From: DASRJW01 sp035649435 | GTDB taxonomy: Bacteria > Krumholzibacteriota > Krumholzibacteriia > G020349025 | Direction: 5' to 3' | NCBI GenBank assembly: GCA_035649435.1 | Contig: DASRJO010000037.1 | Coordinates: 1 to 34,209 of the forward strand | DNA: 34,209 nucleotides | Shown: positions 34,150-34,209 of the stretch, in pieces | Layout of the letters: every line of letters begins with the position of its first letter | Numbering within the stretch: the stretch's first letter is position 1 | Position numbers and translations under genes: made by a program | Notes under the pieces: generated by a model | The model's input: the letters and a program-made list of their open reading frames with translations, nothing else | Told to the model about the DNA's origin: nothing | Databases searched by the model: none

Positions 34150-34166
34150 TCGTCCTGGTCTGTCAA
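34138..34166 (-). promoter_or_regulatory. Promoter of the lipoprotein operon
   Basis: On the minus strand TTGACA (plus 34161-34166), exactly 17 bases, then TAGTGT (plus 34138-34143). The perfect -35 inside the extended frame is the reason for preferring the downstream GTG start at 34070, leaving a leader of about 60 bases. Confidence 0.6.
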
Positions 34167-34209
34167 ATGAACCGGCGAGAAGACGCATCGCAACTTCGAA
34201 GGGCATTTT

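Noticed and set aside
34071..34193. N-terminal extension of the large lipoprotein to ATG 34193
   Set aside because: It would bury a TTGACA-N17-TAGTGT promoter and place 50 residues before the signal sequence. Kept as an alternative only.

Overview
The window looks like a chromosomal stretch from a G+C-rich (about two thirds by eye), Gram-negative (diderm), probably uncultivated bacterium. Supports: many proteins with signal peptides or lipoprotein signals, late menaquinone genes that include mqnA of the futalosine route, a CIRCE-controlled groL, and secreted or lipoprotein families with no familiar counterpart. My best guess is a lineage near Candidatus Eisenbacteria or a related FCB-type phylum. 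That guess rests on the style of the HNH protein and the secreted proteins, not on a marker gene. I see no rRNA, tRNA, CRISPR array, transposase or integrase.

Layout. 1-5000: the 3' part of an HNH endonuclease-like gene; groL behind a near-perfect CIRCE operator, with no groES beside it; a family 2 glycosyltransferase; a 411-base gap with a minus-strand intrinsic terminator and an A+T-rich dyad; and a NagD-type HAD phosphatase. 5000-10850: a plus-strand menaquinone cluster of ubiD-like decarboxylase, menG/ubiE methyltransferase, a small secreted protein, a VOC protein, ubiX, a ubiA/mqnP prenyltransferase, a candidate 41-residue ORF and mqnA. Several junctions are ATGA-type overlaps. 11000-14500: an NmrA-like NAD(P)-binding protein, convergent with a two-gene minus-strand operon (GT4, then GT87-like).

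14500-25900: the phosphate region. A secreted HExxH metalloprotease-like protein is followed closely by phoB and phoR, then pstS-pstC-pstA-pstB-phoU. PstC and PstA are long forms with large extra domains predicted to lie outside the inner membrane. A perfect 13-bp hairpin separates pstS from pstC. The GT4 operon and the protease-phoBR operon appear to fire from overlapping divergent promoters at 14566-14616.

26000-34209: homoserine dehydrogenase; a cysteine-rich secreted protein; the C-terminal stub of a serine beta-lactamase-family gene; a small lipoprotein; a polytopic GT39/AftB-like glycosyltransferase; a lower-G+C minus-strand ORF; and a two-gene minus-strand lipoprotein operon. That operon's promoter region carries three GACAC/GTGTC dyads. 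The least described parts are this lipoprotein operon with its operator-like repeats, the elaborated Pst permeases, the palindromic ubiX leader and the possible small RNA in the 3.7-4.0 kb gap.
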